Positions 8,831 through 16,688 of a DNA stretch of 64,000 bases are shown in pieces. Each line of letters begins with the position of its first letter. Position 1 is the first letter of the stretch. Made by a program: the position numbers and the translations under genes. The notes under the pieces are model-generated. The model was not told where the DNA came from, did not search any database, and was given only the letters and a program-made list of their open reading frames with translations. Origin of the DNA: Enemella evansiae (GTDB lineage Bacteria; Actinomycetota; Actinomycetes; Propionibacteriales; Propionibacteriaceae). Location: assembly GCF_002250705.1 (NCBI RefSeq), contig NZ_NMVP01000037.1, positions 124,001-188,000 of the forward strand, given 5' to 3'.

Positions 8831-9595
8831 TCACACGACCGAGGTCATGCCACCATCGACGAAGATGTTCTGGCCGGACACGAATGCCGAGGCATCGGAG
8901 GCCAGATAGAGCAGCGTACCGATCAGCTCCTCCACCTTGCCCCAGCGCTGGGCGGGGGTGCGTTGCCGCACCCAGGCGTCGAACTCCGGATCCTGCCAGA
9001 GTGCGGTGTTCATCTCGGTGGCGAAGTAGCCTGGGGAGATCGCGTTGACCTGGATGTTGGAGCGGGCCAGGTCGGCGGCCAGCCCCTTGGTCAGCATCAC
9101 CAGCCCGCCCTTGGACGCCGAATAGGGGGCGATCGTCTGGCGGGCCAGCATCGATTGCACCGAGCCGATGTTGATGATCTTGCCCGACCCGCGCTCGGCC
9201 ATCGCGCGGGCGATCGGTTGGCTGACGTAGAAGGCGCTGTTCAGGTTGGTCGCGATCACCTCGTCCCAGTCGTCGGTGGCGAACTCGGTGATCGGTGCGC
9301 GGCGCTGGACGCCGGCATTGTTGACCAGGATGTCCGGTACGCCGTGTTCGGCGATCAGCGATTCGATCCCGGCGCGGACGGCGGTGGCGTCGGTGACGTC
9401 GAACTCCACCACCGGCACCGGGGTGCCGGCACGCTCGGCCACCGCGTCCCGGGCCCGGGCCAGTGCCGGCCCGCCACGGCCGTGCAGCACCACCCGGGCA
9501 CCGGCGTCGGCGAGCCCGGTGGCGAGCGCCAGCCCGAGTCCGCGGGAGGAGCCGGTGACCAGGGCCAGCCGGCCGGTGACGTCGAACAGATTCAT
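8831..9595 (-). CDS. SDR oxidoreductase, gluconate 5-dehydrogenase-like
   Basis: A 254-residue short-chain dehydrogenase: cofactor motif TGSSRGLGLALA, the NNAG motif (LVNNAGVQRR), Ser in NIGSVQSM, and YSASKGG with the catalytic Tyr and Lys. The C-terminus FVSGQNIFVDGGMTSVV is standard. Beside an idonate-5-dehydrogenase-like enzyme, the natural role is interconversion of 5-keto-gluconate and gluconate (IdnO type). The ATG at 9595 is preferred to the in-frame GTG nine bases upstream, because the AGGAG motif abuts that GTG but is well placed for the ATG. Confidence 0.85.
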   Translation of the reverse strand: MNLFDVTGRLALVTGSSRGLGLALATGLADAGARVVLHGRGGPALARARDAVAERAGTPVPVVEFDVTDATAVRAGIESLIAEHGVPDILVNNAGVQRRAPITEFATDDWDEVIATNLNSAFYVSQPIARAMAERGSGKIINIGSVQSMLARQTIAPYSASKGGLVMLTKGLAADLARSNIQVNAISPGYFATEMNTALWQDPEFDAWVRQRTPAQRWGKVEELIGTLLYLASDASAFVSGQNIFVDGGMTSVV

Positions 9596-9621
9596 CGCAG
9601 GCACTCCTGAAGTTTTTCTTG

Positions 9622-11007
9622 TCAGCGTTGGGTTTCCAGGCCGGCGAAGCGATCCTCACCAGGAAAGGCGTCCTCGTTCCTGGTGACATCGCGGTGCACG
9701 GTCTCGGGGGTGATGAAGGTCGAGATCAGGGTGATCACGCAGAGTGCCGCGACATAGGTCGCCACCGGCCACCAGGCGTTGTTGGTGGTGGCGAGCAGCC
9801 AGGCGCCGATGAACGGGCCGAGGCCGCCGGCCAGGATCGCGGAGAACTCGCGGGAGACGGCGACGCCGATGTAGCGGTGCCGGGCGCCGAAGAGTTCGGG
9901 CAGGTGGGCGCACTGCGGGACGAGCATGCTGTTCACGCCGAAGCCGATCGAGAGCGCGATGATCAGCACCGCCAGGCCGGCATTGCCCTTGCTCAGCAGG
10001 TACCAGCCGGGGAAGGCGAGCAGCAGCAGGATGATCGCACCGGCCCGGTAGACGGGTTTGCGGCCGACCCGGTCGGAGATCCAGCCGGTGAGCGGGACGG
10101 TGAAGATGCCGATCGCCGAGGCGCAGGCGACCGCCACCGGGCCCCAGGACTTGTTGACCCCCATCAGCACCATGAAGGAGACGGCCAGGTTGGAGTAGAT
10201 GTAGGAGCCGCCGTTCTCGGCCATCCGCAGACCGATGCCGATCAGCACGTTGCGCTTGGAGGTCTGCAGCAGTTCGCGGATCGGGTGGTCGGCGACCTGT
10301 TCGTGCTTCTCCAGCTCGATGTAGGTCGGGGTCTCCTTGAGCCGCGCCCGGATCCAGACGGCGACGGCGATCAGCACGATGGAGATCAGGAACGGCACCC
10401 GCCACAGCCAACCCTCGATGACGTCGTTGGGGGCCTGGGTGACCAGCCAGAACACACCGGCGGCCAGCAGCGTACCCGCCTGGATGCCGATGAACGGCAG
10501 GGCGGCGAAGAAGCCGCGCTGCTTGCGCGGGGCGTACTCGGACATCAGCACCGTGGAACCGGCCTGCTCCGCGCCGGCGCCGAGGCCCTGGGCGAGCCGC
10601 AGGATGACCAGCAGCACCGGGGCGATCCAGCCGGCGCTGCCGAGCTGGTCCGCGGTGGGCAGCAGGCCGATCAGGGTGGAGGCACCACCCATCAGCGCGA
10701 TGGTGACCATCAGCACCCACTTGCGGCCGATCTTGTCGCCCAGGGAGCCGAAGATCAGGCCACCGATCGGGCGGGCCACGAAGCCGACGCCCAGGGTGGC
10801 GAAGGAGGCGATCAGTGCGGCATTGGTGCCGAGCGCGGGGAAGAACAGCTTGCCGAAGATCAGGGCGGCGGCCAGGCCGTAGAGGGCGAAGTCGTAGTAC
10901 TCCAGCGCGCTGCCGATCGAGCTGGCCAGCGTGGCGCGGCGCAGGTTGTGGGCGTACTCCTCGTCGGTCATCGACCGACCCGCCGCGGTGGAAGCGTCGT
11001 TGCTCAT
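9622..11007 (-). CDS. MFS transporter, metabolite:H+ symporter (MHS) family
   Basis: A 461-residue, 12-helix major facilitator. The opening ATLASSIGSALEYYDFALYG is the hallmark of the MHS group (shikimate, alpha-ketoglutarate, citrate and proline/betaine carriers). The loop 2-3 motif GSLGDKIGRKWVL and its repeat GWISDRVGRKPVY are both present. As first gene of the operon, directly behind the divergent promoter, it is probably the uptake permease for the sugar acid handled by the downstream dehydrogenases. The exact solute cannot be read from sequence. Confidence 0.88.
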   Translation of the reverse strand: MSNDASTAAGRSMTDEEYAHNLRRATLASSIGSALEYYDFALYGLAAALIFGKLFFPALGTNAALIASFATLGVGFVARPIGGLIFGSLGDKIGRKWVLMVTIALMGGASTLIGLLPTADQLGSAGWIAPVLLVILRLAQGLGAGAEQAGSTVLMSEYAPRKQRGFFAALPFIGIQAGTLLAAGVFWLVTQAPNDVIEGWLWRVPFLISIVLIAVAVWIRARLKETPTYIELEKHEQVADHPIRELLQTSKRNVLIGIGLRMAENGGSYIYSNLAVSFMVLMGVNKSWGPVAVACASAIGIFTVPLTGWISDRVGRKPVYRAGAIILLLLAFPGWYLLSKGNAGLAVLIIALSIGFGVNSMLVPQCAHLPELFGARHRYIGVAVSREFSAILAGGLGPFIGAWLLATTNNAWWPVATYVAALCVITLISTFITPETVHRDVTRNEDAFPGEDRFAGLETQR

Positions 11008-11066
11008 GGGTTGTCTCCGAAAGGGTCTGTTCGCGCCCCGGTGCGCGATACGCTGACCGTAACACT

Positions 11067-11094
11067 ATGCTGAACCCAGTTCAACATATCGAAC
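11067..11094. promoter_or_regulatory. Candidate IclR operator: overlapping inverted repeats GAAC/GTTC/GAAC
   Basis: Between the divergent genes at 11007 and 11131, a 21-bp imperfect palindrome (11067-11087; arms ATGCTGAAC and GTTCAACAT, one mismatch) is followed by a second palindrome sharing its right arm (11079-11094, GTTC...GAAC). The three evenly placed half-sites suit binding of two regulator dimers. The IclR protein encoded in the minus-strand operon is the obvious candidate to bind here and control both directions; this is inference. Confidence 0.55.
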
Positions 11095-11130
11095 TGCGAT
11101 TCTTGGACCATCCCACCGTGAGGAGCAACG

Positions 11131-12036
11131 ATGCCCACCACCACTCTCCCCCGGGTCGGCTTCATCGGACTCGGCGTGATGGGTCGGCCGATGGCAGGCC
11201 ACATCCTGACCGGGCTGGCGGGCCGGGCCCCGCTGACGATCAGCAACCGCAGCCGGGACGGCGCGGACGAACTGATCGACGGCGGCGCGGTCTGGGTGGA
11301 CACCCCACGGGAAGTGGCAGCCGCCAGCGACGTGGTGCTGGTGATGGTGCCCGACCTGCCGCAGATCGCCGAGCTGGCCGAGGGCCCCGACGGCCTGCTC
11401 GCCGGGGTCGACCATCCGATGGTGCTGGTGGTCTGCTCGACCGTGGCCCCGGACGGGGTACGCCGGCTGGACCAGCAGTTCCGGATCGCCACCGACGGGC
11501 AGCTCCGGGTGATCGACGCACCGGTCTCCGGCGGCGAGCGCGGCGCGGTGGCCGGCACCCTGTCGATCATGGTCGGCGGGGACGACGAGCCGGTGGCGCG
11601 GGCGCTGCCGGTGCTGGAACTGACCGGCCGGCCGGTGCACCTCGGCGGGCTCGGCGCCGGCCAGGTGGCCAAGGCCTGCAACCAGTTGATCTGCGCGGCC
11701 AACATCGCCGCGATCGCGGAGGCGTCGGTGGTCGCCGAGCGCGCCGGCCTGGATGTCGGGATGCTGTTCGACCTGCTGCAGGGCGGGTACGCCGGATCGA
11801 CGATCCTGGCGGACAAGGGACCCCGGTACGCGGCCAAGGACTACTCGGTCTCCGGGGCGGCGTACCTGTGGATCAAGGACCTGAAGGCCTACCTGGACGA
11901 GGCCCGGCGGACCGGCACCGCGACCCTGCAGGGCGACCGGTTGCTGGATGCCTTCGACGACCTCACCGAACAGGGTCTCGGCGGTGAGGACACCGCGGTG
12001 ATCCAGAAGTGGTTGGCGGAGCGGCCCACCACATAG
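11131..12036 (+). CDS. NAD(P)-dependent beta-hydroxyacid dehydrogenase (tartronate semialdehyde reductase-like)
   Basis: A 301-residue 3-hydroxyisobutyrate/2-hydroxy-3-oxopropionate reductase-family enzyme. GFIGLGVMGRPMAGH is the N-terminal cofactor and family motif, DAPVSGGERGAVAGTL the substrate-binding motif, and GQVAKACNQ supplies the catalytic Lys. A GAGGAG ribosome site precedes the ATG at 11131. It is transcribed away from the sugar-acid operon and shares its control region, so it may reduce a C3 or C4 semialdehyde formed in that pathway. The substrate is uncertain. Confidence 0.85.
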   Translation: MPTTTLPRVGFIGLGVMGRPMAGHILTGLAGRAPLTISNRSRDGADELIDGGAVWVDTPREVAAASDVVLVMVPDLPQIAELAEGPDGLLAGVDHPMVLVVCSTVAPDGVRRLDQQFRIATDGQLRVIDAPVSGGERGAVAGTLSIMVGGDDEPVARALPVLELTGRPVHLGGLGAGQVAKACNQLICAANIAAIAEASVVAERAGLDVGMLFDLLQGGYAGSTILADKGPRYAAKDYSVSGAAYLWIKDLKAYLDEARRTGTATLQGDRLLDAFDDLTEQGLGGEDTAVIQKWLAERPTT

Positions 12037-12045
12037 GCTGCCCCG

Positions 12046-12459
12046 GTGAACACCCTTCCTGACTGGTACCTGCAGCTGCGCAACGCGATGGACGAGCGCG
12101 TCGGCCTGGAGGTGCTCGAGATCTCCCCCGACCGCACCGTGGGCCGGATGCCGGTCGAGGGGAACACCCAGCCGATGGGGTTCTGGCACGGCGGCGCCAC
12201 CTGCGTGCTGGCGGAGTCGCTGGGGTCGCTCGCGGCCACCGCGCACGGCGTCGAGCTGGGCAAGGTCGCCCTGGGGGTCGACATCAGCGCCACCCACCAC
12301 CGCTCCGCGCGCGAGGGCTGGGTGACCGGGGTGGCGACGCCGCTGTCGCTGGGCCGCCGGGTCACCTCGCACGAGATCGTGCTCACCGACGACGGGGGCC
12401 GGCGGATCGCCACCGCGCGCCTGACCTGCCAGCTCGTCGACCCGCCCACCGGCAAGTGA
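12046..12459 (+). CDS. PaaI-family hotdog thioesterase
   Basis: A 137-residue hotdog-fold acyl-CoA thioesterase. The family motif reads NTQPMGFWHGGATCVLAES near residues 39-57, with the conserved Asn, His-Gly-Gly and acidic residue. Relatives hydrolyse hydroxybenzoyl-, phenylacetyl- or DHNA-CoA. The GTG start at 12046 lies just after the preceding stop codon, which suggests cotranscription with the dehydrogenase upstream and the amidotransferase downstream. Confidence 0.8.
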   Translation: MNTLPDWYLQLRNAMDERVGLEVLEISPDRTVGRMPVEGNTQPMGFWHGGATCVLAESLGSLAATAHGVELGKVALGVDISATHHRSAREGWVTGVATPLSLGRRVTSHEIVLTDDGGRRIATARLTCQLVDPPTGK

Positions 12460-12463
12460 CCGG

Positions 12464-13195
12464 ATGAGCCGCCCCTTCCTGTTCCTCGGCACCCGTGCCG
12501 AGGACGACATCGCGACCGAGGAATTCGAAGCAGTACGGCGTTTCTGCCAATTGCCGGAGTCCCGGTTGGACTGGCTGCGGGTGGAGCAGGCACCGCTGCC
12601 GGCGATCGACCTGGATCGGTATGCCGGCATCATCACCGGTGGCAGCCCGTTCAACTCCTCCGACCCGATCGAGATCAAGTCGGCGGTGCAGCGCCGGGTG
12701 GAGGCCGACCTCGGCCGGTTGCTCGATGAGATCGTGGCGCGCGATCTTCCCTTCTTCGGCGCCTGTTACGGCATCGGTACGCTCGGCGCGCACCAGGGTG
12801 CGACCATCGATCGCACCTTTGGCGAGCCGCCGGGCGCGAGCCACATCACCCTCACCGAGGAGGGCGCGGCCGACCCGATCTGTGCCGGACTGCCCTTGGA
12901 GTTCGACGCCTTCGTCGGGCACAAGGAGGCGGTCCGCACGCTGCCGCCGAACGGCGTGCTGCTGGCGACCTCAGGACCCTGCCCGGTGCAGATGTTCCGG
13001 ATCCGCACGAACCTCTACGCGACCCAGTTCCACCCCGAGCTGGACGCGGCCGGACTGATCTCCCGGCTGGCGGCGTACCGGAACCACGGCTATTTCGAAC
13101 CCAACGAGCTGGACAGGTTGGTGAACGAGGCGCAGGCGGCCAACGTCGAGCACGCCCCCACCGTGCTGCGGAACTTCGCGGAGCGGTACGGCTGA
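12464..13195 (+). CDS. Class I glutamine amidotransferase-like protein
   Basis: A 243-residue stand-alone GATase1 domain. The nucleophile elbow is FFGACYGIG (Cys near residue 100) and the His-Glu pair lies in QFHPEL near residue 190. There is no synthetase domain, so this belongs to the group resembling the GuaA amidotransferase domain (GMP synthase-like or gamma-Glu-hydrolase-like proteins), whose acceptor is often unknown. The start follows the thioesterase stop by only a few bases. It is the last gene of a three-gene plus-strand unit. Confidence 0.8.
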   Translation: MSRPFLFLGTRAEDDIATEEFEAVRRFCQLPESRLDWLRVEQAPLPAIDLDRYAGIITGGSPFNSSDPIEIKSAVQRRVEADLGRLLDEIVARDLPFFGACYGIGTLGAHQGATIDRTFGEPPGASHITLTEEGAADPICAGLPLEFDAFVGHKEAVRTLPPNGVLLATSGPCPVQMFRIRTNLYATQFHPELDAAGLISRLAAYRNHGYFEPNELDRLVNEAQAANVEHAPTVLRNFAERYG

Positions 13196-13217
13196 GGGTC
13201 GGTCCTTCCCCGACGTC

Positions 13218-13293
13218 GCGATCCATCGAATCCTGTAGGTATTCATCGCGTGCTGGAGGCAGCGACGGGTGCACTCAAGGTTCGATGGATCGC
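13218..13293. repeat. 76-bp element bounded by a perfect 13-bp inverted repeat
   Basis: GCGATCCATCGAA at 13218-13230 and its exact reverse complement at 13281-13293 flank 50 bases. It sits in the gap between two convergent genes (stops at 13195 and 13313). It could be a bidirectional terminator with a long loop, or a small mobile repeat; no flanking target duplication is visible. Confidence 0.5.
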
Positions 13294-13312
13294 AGCGAGG
13301 AGCCAGGCCGGA

Positions 13313-14677
13313 TCACTGCCCTGCGGCCAGGGTGACCGGGACCTCGACGGTGGAGGTGCCGCGGGCGACCTTGAGGGTCACCCGGTCGCCGACGTTGCGC
13401 TCCCGGACCTGGGCGATCAGCGCCTCGGAGTTGGGCACGGTGTCCTCATCGATGCCGAGGATCACATCACCGACACGGATTCCGGCCTGGTCGGCCGGCG
13501 ACCCGGAGACGACCTGGCGTACGCCCGCCCCGGAGAACGAGCTCGCATCGACCTTGGCCGTGGCATCGGTCGAGGAGACCCCGAGATAGGCCTGCTGGAC
13601 GGTGCCGCCGCTGATCAGCTGGTCGGCGACCGAACGGACCTGGTTGACCGGGATCGCGAACCCGATGCCGATGTTGCCGGAGGTCCCCTGACTGGAACCC
13701 AGGCTGGCGATCGACGAGGTGATCCCGATCAGCTTGCCGGAGACATCGACCAGCGCGCCGCCGGAGTTGCCCGGGTTGATCGCGGCATTGGTCTGGATGG
13801 CATTGGTCACCGCCTGCTGCGGCGTACCGCCGCTCAGCGGGCTGTTGCCACCGGACTGCTGCTGGGTGATCACCGGACGATCCAGGGCCGACACGATGCC
13901 GGTGGTCACGGTCTCGGACAGCCCGAGCGGGTTGCCGAGCGCCATCACCGGTTGACCCACCGTCAGGTTGTTGGCATCCCCGAGCGCGATCGGCTGCAGG
14001 TCACCCGGTGGGTTCTGCAGCCTGATCACCGCCAGGTCGGTGGAGGGATCGCTGCCGACCAGGGTGGCCGCATAGACCTGATAGTTGGAGAGCGTGACCT
14101 GCAGCTGGGCACCGGCGCCGACCCCGTTCACCACATGGTTGTTGGTGACGATGTTGCCGGAGCGGTCGTAGATCACCCCGGAGCCCTCGGCGCTGCCGGT
14201 GCGGCCCTGGACCGCGATCGAGACCACCGACGGAGCGGCGACCTTGGCGGTCTGGGTCCAGTCCGGATTGGCCGGGCTGCCCTGCACCACCGTGTTCACC
14301 TGGGTGGTGCCGCCCGCGGCCGGTGAGGAGGTGGCCTGCAGGGCCGCGACGGTGATCCCCGAGGATGCGAGCGCGGCGATCAGCGCCGTCGGCACGATCA
14401 TCCGCAGCGGGCCACGCTGCCGCTTCTTCTTCGTCGGCACCGGTGCGCTCGCGTACGCGGTGGTGGCACCCGGCCCGGTGGGTCCGGTCGGTCCGGCGGG
14501 TCCGGTGCCGGGGTAGGCGTTGGTCGACGGCCCCGGGTCGGGCGCGGTGGCCTGCGGCTGCGGCCAGCCGTACTGCTCCTGCGCCGGTTGCGGCGGGACC
14601 GGCATCGACGGCGGGGTGTAATCAGGCCCGTTCCAGTAGCCGTTGTTCTGGGGGTTCTGCTCCGGATGGCTCGTCAT
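13313..14677 (-). CDS. HtrA/DegP-type membrane-anchored serine protease with PDZ domain
   Basis: A 454-residue envelope quality-control protease. A Pro/Gly-rich cytoplasmic N-terminus (about 1-90) precedes one transmembrane helix (MIVPTALIAALASSGITVAA). The trypsin-like domain carries the triad His in TNNHVVNG, Asp in DPSTDLAVI and Ser in NPGNSGGALVD. A C-terminal PDZ domain starts near residue 360 (AGVRQVVSGSPADQAGIRVGD). The ATG at 14677 begins the typical actinobacterial proline-rich tail; open frame upstream is not protein-like. The gene is single, with a long upstream region holding the box array at 14824-14902. Confidence 0.92.
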   Translation of the reverse strand: MTSHPEQNPQNNGYWNGPDYTPPSMPVPPQPAQEQYGWPQPQATAPDPGPSTNAYPGTGPAGPTGPTGPGATTAYASAPVPTKKKRQRGPLRMIVPTALIAALASSGITVAALQATSSPAAGGTTQVNTVVQGSPANPDWTQTAKVAAPSVVSIAVQGRTGSAEGSGVIYDRSGNIVTNNHVVNGVGAGAQLQVTLSNYQVYAATLVGSDPSTDLAVIRLQNPPGDLQPIALGDANNLTVGQPVMALGNPLGLSETVTTGIVSALDRPVITQQQSGGNSPLSGGTPQQAVTNAIQTNAAINPGNSGGALVDVSGKLIGITSSIASLGSSQGTSGNIGIGFAIPVNQVRSVADQLISGGTVQQAYLGVSSTDATAKVDASSFSGAGVRQVVSGSPADQAGIRVGDVILGIDEDTVPNSEALIAQVRERNVGDRVTLKVARGTSTVEVPVTLAAGQ

Positions 14678-14823
14678 GTCATCCAGTTGACCGCCCGTTT
14701 CTGTGCGCCCGCTGTGCGACCCACAGGACCGCGCTGAGAAGTTGCCAGCGGCATCGTCACGCTCATCGACTAGCAGGCCCGGCGCCGCGGAGCGGAACCG
14801 GGCCAGCGTGCCGAGATGGACCT

Positions 14824-14902
14824 CCGGGCACCCAATGGTGCGACCGGGCACCCGATTCAGCGTGACTGGATCGGGTGTCCGGTGGCATGGTCGGGTGCCC
14901 GG
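14824..14902. promoter_or_regulatory. Four-box array of CCGGGCACCCGA, two direct and two inverted, phased by 20 bp
   Basis: Boxes lie at 14824-14835 (+, one mismatch), 14844-14855 (+, exact), 14871-14882 (-, one mismatch) and 14891-14902 (-, exact). Same-strand copies are exactly 20 bp apart, about two helical turns, and the whole is symmetrical about position 14863. It lies 147-225 bases upstream of the htrA start and about 90 bases left of the integrated plasmid. It looks like a multi-dimer operator; the protein is unknown. Confidence 0.6.
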
Positions 14903-14989
14903 ACGGTACCCGCGGATGGGTTGCCGCTCGAACGTCTGCCGCTCGTCCCTGTCAGATCCACCACTGTCCGCGTCCACTGTCCGCAGCCA

Positions 14990-15310
14990 GCCCTAGCAAC
15001 CCTCGGACGCCGCGGAGGCCAGCGCGCCGCCGAACGATGGAAAGACCCGGAGAGCGAGTACGCACAGCAACAGCGAGCCAACCTCTCGTCAGCCAACGCC
15101 CTTCGCTCCTACAGCACCGACGAGCACAAGGGGCAGCTGCTCGCACTCATCTCCAACTATCGGCGACAAGGCCTGGAAGTCCCGACGACACGAGAGCTCG
15201 CTCGAGAGTTGGGCCTCAGCCTTCGCCGCACGCAGGAGCTCCGCAAAGCACTTGGACTCCCCGGTAGACGCGGTCGCCCGCCCCTCTCCACTAAAAGCGC
15301 GAAGCCGTAA
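14990..15310 (+). pseudogene. C-terminal fragment of plasmid replication initiator RepA
   Basis: The frame from 14990 encodes ALATLGRRGGQRAAERWKD, a QQQRANL-type helical stretch, and an HTH-like tail (VPTTRELARELGLSLRRTQ and RKALG), ending in a basic GRRGRPPL segment. From memory of actinobacterial plasmid initiators, the LGRRGGQ(K/R)AAERW stretch and a terminal HTH belong to the C-terminus of RepA. The N-terminal primase-like part is missing here but present at 28670. Upstream residues in the same frame look random, consistent with a junction just left of 14990. It has no obvious start or ribosome site. Confidence 0.65.
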
Positions 15311-15509
15311 GCGGTATACGGTTCCCCCGCGCCCTCTCGGGTGCGAACTCCATCTTTGTGACTCCTACACGGGCCCGCAGACTGGACCTTCCTCCTGCTC
15401 TGAGCATGTCAGTACCACCCGTAGATGAGTTGCTGGATCAGGCACTCTCGCCGGAAGCAGCCGGCTACGCGGTGACCCCACTCGGACGGAGCCACTTCCT
15501 TCGAGCGCG

Positions 15510-15794
15510 TCAGCGCTCTTCCTGCGTCGGATCATGCAACTGATCCATGAAGCGGCTGTACTTGTCGAGCTCCTGGCTGCGCGATTCGGTGTCGTGGTGC
15601 CAGTACCGCTCCTTGAGGACCGGAAGCATCTCCTGCACGGCAGCACGTAGGTAGAACCCACGGGAGCGCCCGGTGTGCTGCGCGAGCCGGTCGAGCTCGG
15701 CCACAAGCTCGGAGTCCATACGGACGGAGACGACCTTGTCCCCCAGCCGCTCCAGACCGCGCTTTTCATTGGCAGGCTCGTAGATCTGGCTCAT
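15510..15794 (-). CDS. Ribbon-helix-helix (CopG/MetJ-like) regulator
   Basis: A 94-residue protein whose residues 15-55 read VVSVRMDSELVAELDRLAQH, then TGRSRGFYLRAAVQEMLP: one beta strand and two helices of the RHH fold used by plasmid copy-control, partition and antitoxin repressors. The C-terminus is acidic and polar. The ATG at 15794 abuts a perfect palindrome (15796-15810), so the gene is probably autorepressed. No Shine-Dalgarno sequence fits upstream, so translation may be leaderless. No ParE/RelE-like toxin is recognisable next to it. Confidence 0.75.
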   Translation of the reverse strand: MSQIYEPANEKRGLERLGDKVVSVRMDSELVAELDRLAQHTGRSRGFYLRAAVQEMLPVLKERYWHHDTESRSQELDKYSRFMDQLHDPTQEER

Positions 15795-15795
15795 G

Positions 15796-15810
15796 GTAAA
15801 CAATGTTTAC
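15796..15810. promoter_or_regulatory. Palindromic operator of the RHH gene
   Basis: GTAAACAATGTTTAC has perfect 7-bp arms around one central base and lies one base upstream of the RHH start codon. It overlaps where a leaderless transcript would begin, as expected for autorepression by an RHH dimer. Confidence 0.65.
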
Positions 15811-15857
15811 ACATGGCGCTCCAGCTGTCATGCTGGAACCAACATCGAGGACTGGTG

Positions 15858-16226
15858 GTGATCGCTGTGTTGGGTTGGTCGGGATACCTCAAGGACGCGA
15901 GCACGGGGGAGCGCCTGGGCTACCTGGGGGATCTACACGACTACGGCGACCTCGATGCCCGCGCTCTGGCGGGGGAGGTCGAGCAGGAGACCTGGGGTGG
16001 GTATCCGACGACGTTCACTGGCCCGGCCGCTGCGTTCGCCAGTTGGATCGAAGCTCTCGAGGAGAGCAATTTCCGCCAACGACTCGTCCGTACCGAGCAG
16101 TCCAGCGAACACCCCGGGGGAGTGCGAACCGCGACCGCGCGCGAGGCGAAGAAGATAGCGATGGACATGCTGCGATCTGTCGATCCTGAGCGCCGTATCC
16201 GAGTAGATCTGTGGGACCAAAGCTGA
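15858..16226 (+). CDS. Hypothetical protein of the integrated plasmid
   Basis: A protein of about 122 residues, not recognised. It begins VIAVLGWSGYLKDASTGERL, is acidic in the middle (GEVEQETWGG) and ends with a basic helix and RIRVDLWDQS. GTG codons at 15855 and 15858 are both possible starts; GAGG at 15847-15850 is better spaced for 15858. It is divergent from the RHH gene. Codon use and acidic/aromatic balance suggest a real gene rather than a shadow frame, but there is no functional evidence. Confidence 0.45.
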   Translation: MIAVLGWSGYLKDASTGERLGYLGDLHDYGDLDARALAGEVEQETWGGYPTTFTGPAAAFASWIEALEESNFRQRLVRTEQSSEHPGGVRTATAREAKKIAMDMLRSVDPERRIRVDLWDQS

Positions 16227-16314
16227 CCACTCCAAGCCTCGCGCCTCGCCACGACCCTCGAGGCGCAGCAACGGCTAGCAACGCTATGCATGGTCGCAAA
16301 GAGAGGGAAGCGCA

Positions 16315-16539
16315 ATGACGCATGAACCGACGAGTGTGCGAGTAGAGGTGCATCGATGGTCCAGTGGATGGGAGCTGCACATCCTCGGCAGCGCGGACTT
16401 GATTACGCAGACCGAGTCCGGCTGGGACTCGTTCGACGACGCTGAGCGGCAAACGCGGGACTACCTCGAGACCGTCTTCGACGGCGCCGACTTCTCCCGA
16501 GTCCCCTTCGAGTTCGTCGAGAAAAGCGACGCACGCTGA
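16315..16539 (+). CDS. Small hypothetical protein, HicB-like fold possible
   Basis: A 74-residue protein (MTHEPTSVRVEVHRWSSGWE, then LHILGSADLITQTESGW, DDAERQTRDYLETVF). The pattern of an aromatic strand, a 'GWELH' turn and a C-terminal DDAE...R.YL helix resembles small actinobacterial HicB-like proteins that accompany or mimic antitoxins. No HicA partner lies beside it. The ATG follows a GAGAGGGAAG ribosome site. A strong hairpin at 16600-16620 probably ends its transcript. Confidence 0.5.
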   Translation: MTHEPTSVRVEVHRWSSGWELHILGSADLITQTESGWDSFDDAERQTRDYLETVFDGADFSRVPFEFVEKSDAR

Positions 16540-16599
16540 TCCGCTCGAGCTACGTCGCGGCAGCGTGGCACGTCGGAAGATCCGGCGCCGGCTGGCCCC

Positions 16600-16620
16600 A
16601 CGACCCCTCGTCGGGGTCGT
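16600..16620. terminator. Hairpin after the small HicB-like gene
   Basis: ACGACCCC and GGGGTCGT form a perfect 8-bp stem with a 5-base loop. Two more inverted repeats follow at once: 16624-16641 (ATCGACGC/GCGTCGAT region) and 16644-16653 with 16696-16705 (CCGGGGACCG/CGGTCCCCGG). The density of hairpins just before a truncated gene may mark an old recombination point. Confidence 0.45.
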
Positions 16621-16688
16621 ACATCGACGCTGCGCGTCGATAGCCGGGGACCGACCCGGCCGCGCGTCGTCCCTCCTTTGCGGCCGCG

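Noticed and set aside
14678..14990. Missing 3' end of the EamA gene at the left plasmid edge
   Set aside because: All minus-strand frames were read; none shows the WLLLGE loop or a terminal hydrophobic helix.
15306..15330. TACGGTTCCC shared with 23641-23650 as a plasmid iteron
   Set aside because: Only two copies, 8 kb apart, with different flanks; chance is a sufficient explanation.
15358..15543. A 61-residue plus-strand frame between the RepA fragment and the RHH gene
   Set aside because: No ribosome site, no recognisable domain, and it overlaps the 3' end of the RHH gene antisense.
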